NCBI RefSeq assembly: GCF_031181385.1
Contig: NZ_JAPSKV010000003.1
Span: 186,001-250,000 of the forward strand
Direction of reading: 5' to 3'
DNA length: 64,000 bases
From: Fredinandcohnia onubensis
Lineage (GTDB): Bacteria > Bacillota > Bacilli > Bacillales > Bacillaceae_L
The position numbers and the translations under genes are program-made. This document shows, one piece after another, positions 22,701 through 32,031 of this stretch (the stretch's first letter is position 1; every line of letters begins with the position of its first letter). The notes under the pieces were generated by a model. It was given only the letters and a program-made list of their open reading frames with translations, was not told where the DNA came from and made no database searches.

Positions 22701-24077
22701 CATAACTATACGAAAGTACTGTTTGGTGAAGAATATGTATATCGTGCTGGAACTATTGGTACAGTTGCTGAAAAAACGGCCTATGGCTATGTTAAAGGTT
22801 ATGCAAATGATCATAATTTGACGATGCGTGGTGCAGAAACTGACCGTTTGGTAGCAGGTTGTACAGGCGTTAAACGAACAACAGGTCAGCACCCGGGAGG
22901 TATTATCGTTGTTCCGGACTATATGGATATCTTTGATTTTTCGCCTATTCAATTTCCGGCGGATGATACAAATTCTGAATGGAAAACCACACATTTTGAT
23001 TTCCATTCTATCCATGACAATGTACTTAAACTTGATATACTCGGACACGACGATCCGACAGTCATTCGTATGCTCCAGGACTTGAGTGGAATTGATCCAA
23101 AAACCATTCCAACCGATGATCCTGAGGTAATGAAAATTTTCAGTGGTACCGAGTCTCTCGGCGTAACCGAAGAGCAAATAATGTGTAAAACGGGTACTCT
23201 TGGGATTCCGGAATTCGGGACACGCTTTGTACGTCAAATGCTTGAGGACACAAAGCCGACTACTTTCTCGGAATTAGTTCAGATTTCAGGGCTTTCACAT
23301 GGTACAGACGTATGGTTGGGTAATGCACAGGAGCTTATCCATAATAATATTTGTACACTAAGTGAAGTTATAGGTTGTCGTGACGATATTATGGTTTACC
23401 TTATTTATAAAGGTCTAGAACCATCTCTAGCGTTTAAAATTATGGAATCCGTTCGTAAGGGTAAAGGGTTAACGGATGAGTTTATTGAAGAAATGAAGAA
23501 GAATGATGTCCCTGATTGGTATATTGACTCATGTTTAAAAATTAAATATATGTTCCCGAAGGCCCATGCAGCTGCATATGTTTTAATGGCTGTAAGGATT
23601 GCATACTTTAAGGTCCATTTACCATTGCTTTACTATGCAGCATATTTTACAGTTCGTGCAGATGATTTTGATGTAGAAGCTATGGTACGCGGTTCTAGTA
23701 CAATACGCGCTAGAATGGAAGAAATCAATGCCAAAGGGCTTGAAGCTTCAACTAAAGAAAAGAACCTCTTAACAGTTTTGGAGTTAGCTCTAGAAATGTG
23801 TGAGCGCGGATTTGCTTTTAATAAGATTGATTTATACCGTTCAAGCGCATCTGAATTTATAATAGATGGAGATGCCTTGATTCCACCGTTCAATTCGATT
23901 CCTGGACTAGGAACAAACGCTGCAATCAATATTGTGAAAGCAAGAGAACAAGGTGAATTTTTATCAAAAGAAGATTTACAGAAGCGTGGTAAAGTATCTA
24001 AAACAATTATGGAATATCTTGAAAACCATGGCTGTCTAGAAGATATGCCAGATCAAAATCAATTATCCTTGTTCTAA
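19764..24077 (+). CDS. polC: DNA polymerase III alpha subunit, PolC type
   Basis: 1437 residues, the same length as B. subtilis PolC. Order: N-terminal domain, OB fold (about 235-330), a PHP domain starting [11 protein letters not shown], an inserted 3'-5' proofreading exonuclease ([10 protein letters not shown] near 425), the rest of PHP, a zinc-binding segment (CPDCKH and CPNCG near 915-940), the polymerase palm with [11 protein letters not shown] near 970, and C-terminal helix-hairpin-helix elements. It is the main replicative polymerase of low-GC Gram-positives. The start has GAGGGGGAACGAGG upstream. No damage is seen. Confidence 0.99.
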   Translation: MELSPQQKERFMVLLQQLELTEDAIVAHFANAGIEKLMIDKEKKAWHFLFSFEKVIPADVMRIFSTQLRTKFRHIATVTFSLHVQSQNVTEEMVQAYWPLCLQELDGIAPPILSLLHNQLPTQQGLKLHIKTRNDTESIAIKKKYGQLLGNVYQSYGFPMFTLETEIEVSNQEYEQFLEKKQQEDQERALLAVADMQKKEKEKDQNNTVTGPITIGYTIKDEEDFKEISSILDEERRIAIQGYIFFAETKELRSGRTLLTFKITDYTDSILVKVFSRDKEDVHLLQSIKKGMWVRCRGSIQNDTFVRDLVMLANDINEIQPMNERKDTAPEGEKRVELHAHSPMSQMDAVTSISQLVGQAKKWGHTAIALTDHAVAQSFPEAYSAAKKNGIKMIYGVEANLVDDGVPIAYNSQHRNLEEDTYVVFDVETTGLSAVYNTIIELAAVKVKNGEIIDRFESFANPHHRLSATTIDLTGITDDMVRSAPEVSEVLVKFKDWTEDAILVAHNAIFDMGFLNVGYKKAGLEQATNPVIDTLELARFLYPELKNHRLNTLCKKFDIELTQHHRAIYDAEATGYLVMKLLKDAAEKEIQYHDQLNDYMGQGKAYQRSRPYHATLLAQNDVGLKNLFKLISISHINYYYRVPRIPRSQLQKYREGILVGSACDKGEVFEGMMQKSPEEVESIAQFYDYLEVQPPSNYRHLLELDLIQNERELKDILKNIVNLGEKLNLPVVATGNVHYLNPNDHIYRKILVRSQGGANPLNRHSLPEVHFRTTNEMLDCFSFLEKEKAKEIVVTNTQKVADMIGEVKPIKDDLYTPKIEGAEDEIRNMSYSMARSIYGEELPEIVEKRLEKELKSIIGHGFAVIYLISHKLVKKSLDDGYLVGSRGSVGSSLVATMTEITEVNPLPPHYVCPDCKHSEFFNDGSVGSGFDLPDKDCPNCGAKYKKDGHDIPFETFLGFKGDKVPDIDLNFSGEYQPRAHNYTKVLFGEEYVYRAGTIGTVAEKTAYGYVKGYANDHNLTMRGAETDRLVAGCTGVKRTTGQHPGGIIVVPDYMDIFDFSPIQFPADDTNSEWKTTHFDFHSIHDNVLKLDILGHDDPTVIRMLQDLSGIDPKTIPTDDPEVMKIFSGTESLGVTEEQIMCKTGTLGIPEFGTRFVRQMLEDTKPTTFSELVQISGLSHGTDVWLGNAQELIHNNICTLSEVIGCRDDIMVYLIYKGLEPSLAFKIMESVRKGKGLTDEFIEEMKKNDVPDWYIDSCLKIKYMFPKAHAAAYVLMAVRIAYFKVHLPLLYYAAYFTVRADDFDVEAMVRGSSTIRARMEEINAKGLEASTKEKNLLTVLELALEMCERGFAFNKIDLYRSSASEFIIDGDALIPPFNSIPGLGTNAAINIVKAREQGEFLSKEDLQKRGKVSKTIMEYLENHGCLEDMPDQNQLSLF

Positions 24078-24090
24078 TCAGGACTTTTAT

Positions 24091-24119
24091 TTGCATATAA
24101 ATAGCGATTATGTTATAGT
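24091..24119 (+). promoter_or_regulatory. SigA-type promoter for the rimP-nusA operon
   Basis: TTGCAT (24091-24096) and TATAGT (24114-24119) with an exact 17-base spacer, 13 bases after the polC stop. It leaves a leader of about 210 bases before rimP. Confidence 0.7.
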
Positions 24120-24150
24120 TTTTATGGAAATGCTATGTATATTACTGGTA

Positions 24151-24180
24151 AAAGAGTGGGGCTTCCCACTCTTTATTCTT
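24151..24180 (+). terminator. First leader hairpin, polC terminator or attenuator
   Basis: AAAGAGTGGG (24151-24160) pairs perfectly with CCCACTCTTT (24165-24174) around GCTT, followed by ATTCTTT, a broken T tract. It lies about 30 bases downstream of the promoter, so it would act on the rimP transcript as well as on read-through from polC. Confidence 0.65.
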
Positions 24181-24248
24181 TGGCTGAGGCTAAAAATTGT
24201 GTAACAACGTTTATTTAGATGGAACTTCACTATATTTTCCAACTGCCT

Positions 24249-24274
24249 CCCTGCTATTATAGCAGGGTGTTTTT
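24249..24274 (+). terminator. Second leader hairpin before rimP, attenuator candidate
   Basis: CCCTGCT (24249-24255) pairs with AGCAGGG (24261-24267), followed by TGTTTTT. The T tract is interrupted by G, a feature known for NusA-dependent terminators in B. subtilis. Position within the nusA operon leader suggests NusA feedback. Confidence 0.65.
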
Positions 24275-24337
24275 ACACTACTTAGGAAATACTATGAATA
24301 AAACAAAGGAATTCCTTATCAGCTTAGGAGGAAAAAC

Positions 24338-24811
24338 ATGAGTAAAAAGGTAACACAAATAGTGGAAGAATTAGTGATACCTATTGTAACTGATTTACAG
24401 ATGGAACTTGTTGATGTTGAGTATGTAAAGGAAGGGAAAGACTGGTTTCTACGTGTCTTTATCGACTCCGAAAAAGGGGTAGATATTGAAGATTGTGGAT
24501 TAGTTAGTGAAAAATTAAGCGAAAAGCTTGATGAAGTAGATCCCATTCCGTATAACTATTTTCTAGAAGTTTCTAGCCCTGGTGCTGAACGCCCGTTGAA
24601 AAAGGACAGTGACTTTGAAAAGGCAATTGGAAAACAAGTGTATGTGAAAACATACGAACCAATCGACGGTGAAAAGATTTTTGAAGGAGAGCTTACTTCA
24701 TTTGATGGAAAGCTAGTAACTATCAATGTAATGGTCAAAACACGCAAAAAATCTGTAGAAATTCCGTATGAAAAAATTTCAAATGCAAGACTTGCTGTTA
24801 CTTTTCATTAA
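24338..24811 (+). CDS. rimP: Ribosome maturation factor RimP
   Basis: 157 residues, DUF150/YhbC family. Segments [34 protein letters not shown], and [20 protein letters not shown] are typical. It assists maturation of the 30S head. AGGAGGAAAAAC precedes the ATG. It is first in the operon with nusA, as in most Firmicutes. The long leader with two hairpins makes this operon a candidate for feedback control. Confidence 0.97.
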   Translation: MSKKVTQIVEELVIPIVTDLQMELVDVEYVKEGKDWFLRVFIDSEKGVDIEDCGLVSEKLSEKLDEVDPIPYNYFLEVSSPGAERPLKKDSDFEKAIGKQVYVKTYEPIDGEKIFEGELTSFDGKLVTINVMVKTRKKSVEIPYEKISNARLAVTFH

Positions 24812-24846
24812 TAGGTTTGAGATAATAAAGGGGGATTAGGAAACTA

Positions 24847-25983
24847 ATGAGTAGTGAATTATTAGATGCCTTAACATTGCTCGAGAAAGAAAAAGGCATT
24901 AGCAAAGATATTATTATTGAGGCAATTGAGGCAGCACTTATTTCTGCATATAAGCGGAATTTTAACCAGGCTCAGAATGTAAGAGTTGATTTGAACTTAG
25001 CAAACGGTTCTATGCGTGTGTTTGCTAGAAAAGATGTAGTTGATGAAGTGTTTGACCCTAGACTAGAAATTTCCGTAGATGAGGCAAGAACTATCAACCC
25101 TAATTACCAGGTCGAGGATGTTGTCGAAATTGAAGTAACACCAAAAGACTTCGGAAGAATTGCTGCTCAAACTGCGAAGCAAGTTGTTACTCAACGTGTA
25201 CGTGAAGCAGAAAGAGGAGTTATATACTCAGAATTCATTGACCGTGAAGAAGACATTATGACAGGGATTGTTCAGCGTCTAGATTCCAAGTTTATCTATG
25301 TTGGCTTAGGAAAGATTGAAGCATTGCTTCCATTAAATGAACAAATGCCTAATGAAAAATATAAGCCTCATGACAGAATAAAAGTCTACATAACAAAGGT
25401 TGAAAGAACGACTAAAGGTCCACAAATCTTTGTTTCTAGAACACATCCTGGATTATTAAAACGCCTTTTCGAAATCGAGGTTCCTGAAATCTATGATGGA
25501 ACAGTTGAAATTAAATCAGTTGCCAGAGAAGCTGGAGATCGTTCGAAGATTTCTGTTCACTCTGATAATCCAGAAGTAGATCCAGTAGGTTCTTGTGTTG
25601 GTCCTAAAGGTCAACGCGTTCAAGCTATTGTGAATGAACTAAAAGGTGAAAAAATCGATATTGTAAAATGGTCTGATGATCCAGTTGTTTTTGTAGCAAA
25701 TGCTCTAAGCCCATCTAAAGTACTTGATGTTATTGTGAATGAAGAAGAAAAAGCAACAACAGTTGTTGTTCCTGACTATCAATTATCGTTAGCAATCGGT
25801 AAGCGTGGGCAAAACGCTCGTTTAGCAGCAAAATTAACTGGTTGGAAAATTGATATTAAGAGTCAAACAGATGCAGAGCAAGTTGGAATTTACCCTAGAG
25901 AAGGCTTTGGTTTATTTGACGATGATCACGAAGATGAACATGAGGAAGAAGCATTCGATTTGCAGTCTGAAGAAATCGAGTGA
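24847..25983 (+). CDS. nusA: Transcription termination/antitermination factor NusA
   Basis: 378 residues, with no C-terminal acidic repeats, as in Bacillus. Domains in order: RNA-polymerase binding N-terminal domain (1-125), S1 (about 135-200), KH1 (VGSCVGPKGQRVQAIVNEL) and KH2 (LAIGKRGQNARLAAKLTG). It stimulates pausing and intrinsic termination at weak hairpins. The acidic tail DDDHEDEHEEEA is short. The gene is co-transcribed with rimP (35-base gap) and rnpM (11-base gap). Confidence 0.98.
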   Translation: MSSELLDALTLLEKEKGISKDIIIEAIEAALISAYKRNFNQAQNVRVDLNLANGSMRVFARKDVVDEVFDPRLEISVDEARTINPNYQVEDVVEIEVTPKDFGRIAAQTAKQVVTQRVREAERGVIYSEFIDREEDIMTGIVQRLDSKFIYVGLGKIEALLPLNEQMPNEKYKPHDRIKVYITKVERTTKGPQIFVSRTHPGLLKRLFEIEVPEIYDGTVEIKSVAREAGDRSKISVHSDNPEVDPVGSCVGPKGQRVQAIVNELKGEKIDIVKWSDDPVVFVANALSPSKVLDVIVNEEEKATTVVVPDYQLSLAIGKRGQNARLAAKLTGWKIDIKSQTDAEQVGIYPREGFGLFDDDHEDEHEEEAFDLQSEEIE

Positions 25984-25994
25984 GGTGAAGAAAA

Positions 25995-26273
25995 TTGGTA
26001 GGAAATAAAAAAATACCATTACGTAAATGTATTGCCAGTGGTGAAATGAAGCCGAAAAAGGAACTTGTACGAATTGTGCGTTCCAAAGAAGGTGAAGTTT
26101 CCATTGACCTTACTGGAAAAAAGTCTGGCCGCGGTGCATACCTAAGTAAAGATAAAGAATGTATCTTACTAGCGAAGAAAAAGAACATTCTTGCTGGTCA
26201 GCTGAAAGCCACGATCGATGAATCACTCTATGAAGAATTACTCCAACTAGTAGATAAGGAGAAGCCTTCATAG
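25995..26273 (+). CDS. rnpM: YlxR family protein (RnpM), RNA-binding modulator of RNase P
   Basis: 92 residues with a TTG start; GAGGTGAAG at 25982-25990 is the ribosome binding site. The family core is visible: PLRKCIASGEMKPKKELVRIVR and GKKSGRGAYLSKDKECILLAKKK. Recent work on B. subtilis YlxR reports binding to RNase P RNA and reduced tRNA processing; other work links it to wide transcriptional effects. The stop codon directly abuts the next gene. The call rests on motif and operon position. Confidence 0.92.
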   Translation: MVGNKKIPLRKCIASGEMKPKKELVRIVRSKEGEVSIDLTGKKSGRGAYLSKDKECILLAKKKNILAGQLKATIDESLYEELLQLVDKEKPS

Positions 26274-26576
26274 ATGGAGAATAAAGAATGGTTTTCATTA
26301 TTAGGTCTTGCCAATCGAGCAAGAAAGGTCATTTCAGGTGAAGAACTCGTCGTGAAAGAAATTCGCAATGGAAACGCAAAACTTGTTCTCCTATCTGAAG
26401 ATGCATCAGCAAACACTACAAAAAAAATTACGGATAAAAGCACGTATTATCAGGTTCAACTTCGTACTGTAAGCGATCGGTATACACTAGGACATGCGAT
26501 TGGTAAGGATGCCCGAGTAGTTGTCGCGATAACGGAGAGTGGGTTTGCAAAAAAAATTAGTCACTTGCTCGATTAA
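26274..26576 (+). CDS. rplGA: L7Ae-type ribosomal protein (YlxQ / RplGA)
   Basis: 100 residues, L7Ae/L30e/Gadd45 fold: [36 protein letters not shown], and [15 protein letters not shown]. Such proteins bind kink-turn RNA. The ATG follows the rnpM stop without a gap, and a ribosome binding site (AAGGAGAAG) lies inside the rnpM end, so translation is coupled. Its exact ribosomal or regulatory role is not settled in Bacillus. Confidence 0.93.
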   Translation: MENKEWFSLLGLANRARKVISGEELVVKEIRNGNAKLVLLSEDASANTTKKITDKSTYYQVQLRTVSDRYTLGHAIGKDARVVVAITESGFAKKISHLLD

Positions 26577-26595
26577 CATATTTGGGGGTGAACAT

Positions 26596-28791
26596 ATGAG
26601 TAGAATGCGTGTATACGAATATGCAAAACAACAAAATATCTCAAGTAAAGAAGTTATCACAAAGCTTAAAGAGATGGACATAGAGGTAAAAAATCATATG
26701 GCAACAATTGAGGGAGATATTTTGAAAAAATTGGATCAAACTTTTGGTAAAAAAACAGATACTGCTAAGGCTACAAGCGAGCAAAATAAGAATAATAACT
26801 CAAAACCACCTGTAAATAATAATGCTACAACTAAAGTGGTTGACAAAAAAGAAGTTAAGAATAAGCCTGGAACTCCTAAAAACCGTGATGGTAAAAAGCC
26901 TGAAAATCAAGGGCAGAAAAAGGGTTTTCAGTCAAATCATAACAATAATAACAGAAGAAATAAAAACAACAGACAAAAAGGTAATAACCGTCCAAATCAT
27001 CAACAACAACCGGTTCAACCAAAGCCTGAAAAAAAATTACCTGAAAAAATTACTTTCATTGGTTCCTTAACTGTTGGGGAATTAGCAAAGAAATTAGGTA
27101 AAGAGCCTTCTGAGATTATTAAGAAGTTATTCATGTTAGGTGTTATGGCGACAATTAACCAGGAACTTGATAAAGATTCAATCGAATTAATTGCATCTGA
27201 ATATGGTGTTGAGGTTGAAGAGGAAATCGTCTTTGACGTTACCGAATTCGAACAGTATGTAGAGGAAGATAATGAAGAAGACTTAATTGAAAGACCTTCG
27301 ATTGTTACAATCATGGGACATGTAGACCATGGTAAAACAACTACCCTTGATTCCATCCGAAATACAAAGGTTACAGCTGGAGAAGCTGGTGGAATTACAC
27401 AGCATATTGGTGCCTATCAAGTTGTTGAAAACGGAAAGAAAATAACTTTCTTAGACACACCAGGACACGCTGCTTTTACCACTATGCGTGCAAGAGGTGC
27501 TCAGGTTACCGATATTACGGTTTTAGTAGTCGCAGCAGATGATGGTGTAATGCCGCAAACAGTTGAAGCAATTAACCATGCAAAGGCTGCTGAGGTGCCA
27601 ATTATCGTAGCAGTGAATAAAATGGATAAACCAACAGCAAATCCTGATCGTGTAATGCAGGAATTAACTGAACATGGTTTAGTTCCTGAAGCTTGGGGAG
27701 GAGACACAATCTTCGTTCCAATCTCGGCGTTAACAGGAGAAGGAATCGATAACCTGCTTGAAATGATTCTTCTAGTAAGTGAAGTTGAAGAATATAAGGC
27801 AAACCCTAAGAGAAGAGCAACAGGTACTGTAATTGAAGCGAAGCTCGATAAAGGAAGAGGTTCTGTTGCTACACTACTAGTCCAAAACGGAACGTTACGC
27901 ATTGGTGACCCAATCGTAGTTGGAAACACATTTGGTCGTGTCCGTGCAATGGTTAATGATTTAGGCCGTCGTGTTAAAGAGGCAGGACCTTCTACTCCAG
28001 TTGAAATCACTGGACTAAGTGATGTCCCACAAGCCGGTGATCAATTCGTTGTTTTTGAAGATGAAAAGAAAGCACGACAAGTTGGAGAAGCTAGAGCTCA
28101 GAAGCAATTAGTTGAGCAACGTGGCGACAAAGTGAAAGTAAGTCTAGAAGATTTATTTGAGCATATTAAACAAGGTGAAATGAAGGAAATTAACTTAATC
28201 GTAAAAGCTGACGTTCAAGGTTCTGTTGAGGCTTTAGCAGCTTCTCTTCAAAAAATTGATGTAGAAGGTGTTAAAGTTAAAATTATCCATACTGGTGTCG
28301 GTGCGATTAATGAATCCGATATTACACTTGCATCAGCTTCAAATGCAATTGTAATCGGCTTTAATGTACGACCTGATGTAAATGCGAAACGCACTGCAGA
28401 AGCAGAAGAGGTCGATATCCGTCTTCACCGCATTATCTATAAAGTAATTGAAGAAATCGAATCTGCAATGAAGGGTATGCTTGATCCTGAATTTGAAGAG
28501 AAAGTAATTGGGCAAGCAGAAGTACGTACAACCTTCAAGGTATCGAAGATCGGTACAATTGCTGGTTCTTACGTGACAGATGGTAAAATCACTCGTGACA
28601 GCGGTGTTCGCCTAATTCGTGATGGAGTCGTTATCTTTGAAGGAGAAATTGATACATTAAAACGTTTCAAGGATGATGTGAAGGAAGTTGCGCAAAACTA
28701 TGAGTGTGGTATAACAATTGCGAAATTCAACGATATTAAAGAAGGAGATATCATTGAAGCATTCGTGATGCAAGAAGTTGATCGACATTGA
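26596..28791 (+). CDS. infB: Translation initiation factor IF-2
   Basis: 731 residues. The open frame extends upstream, but GGGGGTG at 26584-26590 puts the start at ATG 26596 ([20 protein letters not shown]). An Asn/Lys-rich disordered linker (about 55-145) precedes IF2N and the GTPase domain with [18 protein letters not shown] and NKMD. The C-terminal domains bind fMet-tRNA. The linker is rich in Asn and could tolerate an internal start giving a shorter isoform, as reported for B. subtilis. The 3' end overlaps ylxP by four bases. Confidence 0.98.
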   Translation: MSRMRVYEYAKQQNISSKEVITKLKEMDIEVKNHMATIEGDILKKLDQTFGKKTDTAKATSEQNKNNNSKPPVNNNATTKVVDKKEVKNKPGTPKNRDGKKPENQGQKKGFQSNHNNNNRRNKNNRQKGNNRPNHQQQPVQPKPEKKLPEKITFIGSLTVGELAKKLGKEPSEIIKKLFMLGVMATINQELDKDSIELIASEYGVEVEEEIVFDVTEFEQYVEEDNEEDLIERPSIVTIMGHVDHGKTTTLDSIRNTKVTAGEAGGITQHIGAYQVVENGKKITFLDTPGHAAFTTMRARGAQVTDITVLVVAADDGVMPQTVEAINHAKAAEVPIIVAVNKMDKPTANPDRVMQELTEHGLVPEAWGGDTIFVPISALTGEGIDNLLEMILLVSEVEEYKANPKRRATGTVIEAKLDKGRGSVATLLVQNGTLRIGDPIVVGNTFGRVRAMVNDLGRRVKEAGPSTPVEITGLSDVPQAGDQFVVFEDEKKARQVGEARAQKQLVEQRGDKVKVSLEDLFEHIKQGEMKEINLIVKADVQGSVEALAASLQKIDVEGVKVKIIHTGVGAINESDITLASASNAIVIGFNVRPDVNAKRTAEAEEVDIRLHRIIYKVIEEIESAMKGMLDPEFEEKVIGQAEVRTTFKVSKIGTIAGSYVTDGKITRDSGVRLIRDGVVIFEGEIDTLKRFKDDVKEVAQNYECGITIAKFNDIKEGDIIEAFVMQEVDRH

Positions 28792-29066
28792 TCGGCTATG
28801 TAGAGTGTGAATGCGTCATTTATGATGCGAATTCTTTGAAAGCAAAACGTGCCGTGTTACAAAGTGTCATTACTCGACTCAAACAAAAGTTTAATGTTTC
28901 AGTTGCGGAGGTAGACCACCAGGATACATGGCAACGCACTAAACTAGCCATTGTAACTGTATCTTCAAGCCGAAAGCACTCTGAACTCGAATTAAACAAT
29001 GCGCTAAAGTTTATTGATTCGTTCCCGGAATTAGATCGAACAATAACCGATTTTGAGTGGTTATAA
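28788..29066 (+). CDS. ylxP: YlxP family protein (DUF503)
   Basis: 92 residues from a TTG that overlaps the infB stop. The sequence [47 protein letters not shown] fits DUF503, whose members lie between infB and rbfA across Firmicutes. A role in ribosome assembly has been proposed for the family, but it is not clear here. rbfA follows 15 bases later. Confidence 0.93.
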   Translation: MIGYVECECVIYDANSLKAKRAVLQSVITRLKQKFNVSVAEVDHQDTWQRTKLAIVTVSSSRKHSELELNNALKFIDSFPELDRTITDFEWL

Positions 29067-29081
29067 CGAGGTGATATAAAG

Positions 29082-29447
29082 ATGAGTTTACGACCAAATC
29101 GTGTTGGAGAACAAATGAAAAAGGAATTGAGTGACATAATTGGACGGAAGATAAAAGATCCACGTATTGGATTTGTAACTGTTACCGACGTTCAAGTTAC
29201 TGGAGACCTTCAGCAAGCGAAAGTTTTTATTTCGGTTTTAGGTGATGAAGAGCAAAGGCAAAACACATTAAAAGGTCTTGCCAAAGCGAAAGGCTTTATT
29301 CGTTCAGAAATCGGTCAACGTATTCGTTTACGGAAAACACCTGAGATTCTTTTTGAATTTGACGAATCAATTGATTATGGGAATCGAATTGAAACGATCC
29401 TACATGAAATAAATAAAGATTCAAATCAAGAATCTAACCGAGAATAG
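29082..29447 (+). CDS. rbfA: 30S ribosome-binding factor RbfA
   Basis: 121 residues with a KH-like fold: [48 protein letters not shown]. It acts in late 16S rRNA maturation and cold adaptation. GAGGTG precedes the ATG. It is the last gene of the nusA-infB operon, followed by a clear terminator. Confidence 0.98.
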   Translation: MSLRPNRVGEQMKKELSDIIGRKIKDPRIGFVTVTDVQVTGDLQQAKVFISVLGDEEQRQNTLKGLAKAKGFIRSEIGQRIRLRKTPEILFEFDESIDYGNRIETILHEINKDSNQESNRE

Positions 29448-29453
29448 AGTAGA

Positions 29454-29487
29454 GGATAGGCTTTATTATAAAGTCTATCCCTTTTTT
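29454..29487 (+). terminator. Terminator of the nusA-infB operon
   Basis: GGATAGGCTTT (29454-29464) pairs with AAAGTCTATCC (29470-29480, one G-U pair), then C and six T. Confidence 0.9.
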
Positions 29488-29548
29488 CAATCTATTTAAG
29501 AAAAGTGTATTTAAACACCTATCTAAAAGTTTAGGGGAGTGGCTCTAA

Positions 29549-30475
29549 GTGGATGGAATTTTACTGCTTAATAAACCAAAAGGGATGACTTCCCATGATT
29601 GTGTCTTCAAGGTTCGGAAGTTAGTGAAAATGAAAAAAGTAGGACATACAGGAACATTAGATCCTGACGTATCAGGTGTTCTACCAATATGTTTAGGAAG
29701 AGCGACTAAAATCGTAGAATATGTAACCGCAGCTAACAAGACCTATGAAGGTGAAGTGAAAATAGGATTCTCAACTACTACAGAAGATGCCTCCGGTGAA
29801 ATGGTAGAAGAAAAAAGAGTAGATCGTGATATAACCAAAGATGAAGTATTGAATGTACTTCATTCGTTAACTGGTGAAATCATTCAAACCCCTCCAATGT
29901 ATTCTGCTGTTAAGGTCAATGGAAAACGTCTTTATGAGTATGCTAGACAAGGAATGGTAATTGAAAGACCATCTCGTAAAATTACCATACATAAGCTGGA
30001 GCTACTTAGCGATATTGTTCAAACCAATCATACAGTATCATTTCGTTTCCGTGTCACTTGTAGCAAAGGTACGTATGTGCGAACGCTCGCTGTACAAATT
30101 GGTGAAAAGCTAGGGTATCCATCTCATATGTCTGATTTAATAAGGACATCTTCTGGTGAGTTTAAACTCCAACAATGTATGACACTTGAAGAACTAGAAA
30201 TCATGATGAAAAATGATCGCATTCAAGAACATCTCCTATCAATTGAAGATGCTCTTTCCCATTTGCCCAAATTATTAATTAATGATAAAGTAGCAGAGAA
30301 AGTAAAAAATGGGTCTGTCTTGCCGGTTCCACAGGAGTTAAATCAAATCCAGGTTGGAGAACCTATTGCTACCCTACATAATGGTGGTATCCTAGCAATA
30401 TATCAAAGGCATCCAGAAAAACCCAACTTTATAAAACCTATTAAAGTATTAGTCAATAATCAAGAATTAAAATAG
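29549..30475 (+). CDS. truB: tRNA pseudouridine-55 synthase TruB
   Basis: 308 residues with a GTG start behind AGGGGAGTGG. The catalytic aspartate lies in GHTGTLDPDVSGVLP, and the KTYEGEV and GTYVRTLAVQIGE motifs follow, with a short C-terminal PUA-like part. It makes pseudouridine in the T loop of tRNAs. Together with ribF it forms a conserved pair, 29 bases apart. Confidence 0.98.
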   Translation: MDGILLLNKPKGMTSHDCVFKVRKLVKMKKVGHTGTLDPDVSGVLPICLGRATKIVEYVTAANKTYEGEVKIGFSTTTEDASGEMVEEKRVDRDITKDEVLNVLHSLTGEIIQTPPMYSAVKVNGKRLYEYARQGMVIERPSRKITIHKLELLSDIVQTNHTVSFRFRVTCSKGTYVRTLAVQIGEKLGYPSHMSDLIRTSSGEFKLQQCMTLEELEIMMKNDRIQEHLLSIEDALSHLPKLLINDKVAEKVKNGSVLPVPQELNQIQVGEPIATLHNGGILAIYQRHPEKPNFIKPIKVLVNNQELK

Positions 30476-30504
30476 GTTATTCGTGTAGAAAAGGTGAAAT
30501 AGAA

Positions 30505-31470
30505 GTGAAGACGATATATATCACACATCCACATTCCTTTAATCAAACAAATTTGCCGCCAACAGTATTGGCATTAGGATATTTTGATGGGGTCCATTTA
30601 GGCCACCAGAAAGTTGTTGAAACTGCAAAAAAGGAAGCAGAGAAACAAGGAATTGCTTGCTCTGTTATGTCTTTTGATCCTCATCCATCAATCGTCCTAA
30701 AAAAAGATGTTACACATGTTGAATATATAACTCCTTTGCACCATAAAGAAGAGTTATTTGCTCAATTTGATATCGACTATTTGTATATAGTTAACTTCAC
30801 CTCTGAATTTGCAAGTCTATCGCCACAACAATTTGTTGAGCAATACATTATCGGTCTTAATGTTAAACATGTTGTTGCAGGATTTGATTTTACGTACGGA
30901 CGGTTTGGAAAAGGAACAATGGCAACTCTTCCGGAACATGCTAATGGACGATTTACCCAAACAACTGTAGAGAAATTAACTTTTAATAATGAAAAAGTAA
31001 GTTCAACGCTTATCCGTGAATTTATACAGAATGGTGAGGTTGAAAAACTTCCACCTTTATTAGGTAGATTTTACACAGTAAATGGGATTGTGGTTGATGG
31101 TGAAAAACGCGGTAGAACCATCGGCTTTCCAACTGCAAATGTTAAAACAAATGAAGATTATATTATTCCTAAAATGGGCGTGTATGCTGTTCGTTTAAAA
31201 GTTGGTTCAAAATGGTATAATGGAGTATGTAATCTTGGGGTTAAACCAACTTTTCATGACAATTTAAAGTTGCCATCAATTGAAGTTCATCTATTTGATT
31301 TTAATGAAGATATCTATAAGGAAAAGGTTATTGTTGAATGGCACAAACGAATTCGTTCAGAAAGAAAGTTTTCTTCCATTGACGAATTGGTGAAACAAAT
31401 TGGACTTGATAAGGAACAGGCGAAGGAATACTTTGAGAAAATAGACGAACATACTTGCTTTTTATCGTAA
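30505..31470 (+). CDS. ribF: Bifunctional riboflavin kinase / FAD synthetase
   Basis: 321 residues (named ribC in B. subtilis), GTG start behind AAGGTGAAATAGAA. The N-terminal adenylyltransferase domain has ALGYFDGVHLGHQKV and the C-terminal flavokinase has GRTIGFPTANV. It makes FMN and FAD from riboflavin. No FMN riboswitch is possible in the 29-base gap after truB. A promoter for rpsO appears to lie in its 3' end. Confidence 0.98.
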   Translation: MKTIYITHPHSFNQTNLPPTVLALGYFDGVHLGHQKVVETAKKEAEKQGIACSVMSFDPHPSIVLKKDVTHVEYITPLHHKEELFAQFDIDYLYIVNFTSEFASLSPQQFVEQYIIGLNVKHVVAGFDFTYGRFGKGTMATLPEHANGRFTQTTVEKLTFNNEKVSSTLIREFIQNGEVEKLPPLLGRFYTVNGIVVDGEKRGRTIGFPTANVKTNEDYIIPKMGVYAVRLKVGSKWYNGVCNLGVKPTFHDNLKLPSIEVHLFDFNEDIYKEKVIVEWHKRIRSERKFSSIDELVKQIGLDKEQAKEYFEKIDEHTCFLS

Positions 31471-31483
31471 AAAGTTGTATTCT
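31455..31483 (+). promoter_or_regulatory. Candidate promoter for rpsO
   Basis: TTGCTT (31455-31460) and TATTCT (31478-31483) with a 17-base spacer, overlapping the ribF stop. Transcription from here would begin just before the folded leader. Confidence 0.5.
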
Positions 31484-31488
31484 AGTTA

Positions 31489-31555
31489 AGTATGAAAAAA
31501 GAACCATTGCGTGGCAGTACGAATCACCAACGTCTGCTAGGTAATTGGGGATACT
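31489..31555 (+). ncRNA. Candidate S15-binding leader of rpsO
   Basis: AGTAT (31489-31493) can pair with ATACT (31551-31555), enclosing TGGCAG (31512-31517) with CTGCTA (31534-31539, one G-U pair). The leader ends five bases before AGGAGG (31561-31566), so folding could gate translation. S15 autoregulation through leader RNA is known in Bacillaceae (Geobacillus); matching this fold to it is inference. Confidence 0.5.
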
Positions 31556-31574
31556 ATAATAGGAGGTGAATAGG

Positions 31575-31844
31575 ATGGCTATCACACAAGAGCGTAAGAA
31601 CGAAATTATCAGCGAGTACAAAACTCATGAAAATGACACTGGTTCACCAGAGGTTCAAATCGCTGTCCTAACTGAGCAAATCAATAAGTTAAATGATCAT
31701 TTACGTACACACAAGAAGGATCATCATTCACGTCGTGGTCTATTAAAGATGGTTGGTAAACGTCGTAATTTATTAACATATCTTCGTAATAAAGACGTAA
31801 CTCGTTACCGTGAATTAATCAACAAGCTTGGACTACGTCGATAA
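31575..31844 (+). CDS. rpsO: 30S ribosomal protein S15
   Basis: 89 residues from ATG 31575; AGGAGG at 31561-31566 rules out the in-frame GTG at 31566. The family sequence is typical: [20 protein letters not shown] and [21 protein letters not shown]. It binds the three-way junction of 16S rRNA early in small-subunit assembly. A folded leader precedes it and a strong terminator follows, so it can be an independent unit. Confidence 0.99.
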   Translation: MAITQERKNEIISEYKTHENDTGSPEVQIAVLTEQINKLNDHLRTHKKDHHSRRGLLKMVGKRRNLLTYLRNKDVTRYRELINKLGLRR

Positions 31845-31851
31845 TCTACGA

Positions 31852-31877
31852 AAAAGCGGGAGCATTCCCGCTTTTTT
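31852..31877 (+). terminator. Terminator after rpsO
   Basis: AAAAGCGGGA (31852-31861) and TCCCGCTTTT (31866-31875) form a perfect stem with a four-base loop, continuing into a T run. Confidence 0.95.
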
Positions 31878-31937
31878 ATTAGGTTAAAAAGTGAGGGATT
31901 TTTTTCCTCCATTTCTACTATTTGAACAAAAATTCAC

Positions 31938-31966
31938 TTTACATATTTAACGAGTATTGATATGTT
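31938..31966 (+). promoter_or_regulatory. Candidate promoter for pnp
   Basis: TTTACA (31938-31943) and TATGTT (31961-31966) with a 17-base spacer, about 65 bases before the pnp start. Confidence 0.55.
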
Positions 31967-32031
31967 CGAATAAATTAGTTCATACTATCATTACATATAT
32001 TTGAATGTGATTTAGAGAGGGGTACTATTAT

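Noticed and set aside
22668-23237. 189-codon open frame on the minus strand inside polC
   Set aside because: It lies wholly within a clearly coding, full-length polC, shows no recognisable motif, and is probably an antisense shadow.
24124-24204. 26-codon leader peptide frame (MEMLCILLVKEW...) in the rimP leader
   Set aside because: The ATG lies almost at the predicted transcription start with no ribosome binding site; overlap with the hairpin is likely chance.
26539-26595. Upstream extension of infB into rplGA
   Set aside because: GGGGGTG at 26584-26590 and the conserved [11 protein letters not shown] start place the initiation codon at 26596.
27501-28010. 169-codon minus-strand frame inside infB
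   Set aside because: Antisense to the conserved GTPase region of IF-2; low-complexity Ser/Thr/Pro composition is typical of a shadow frame.
30476-30504. Possible FMN riboswitch for ribF
   Set aside because: The 29-base gap cannot hold one.
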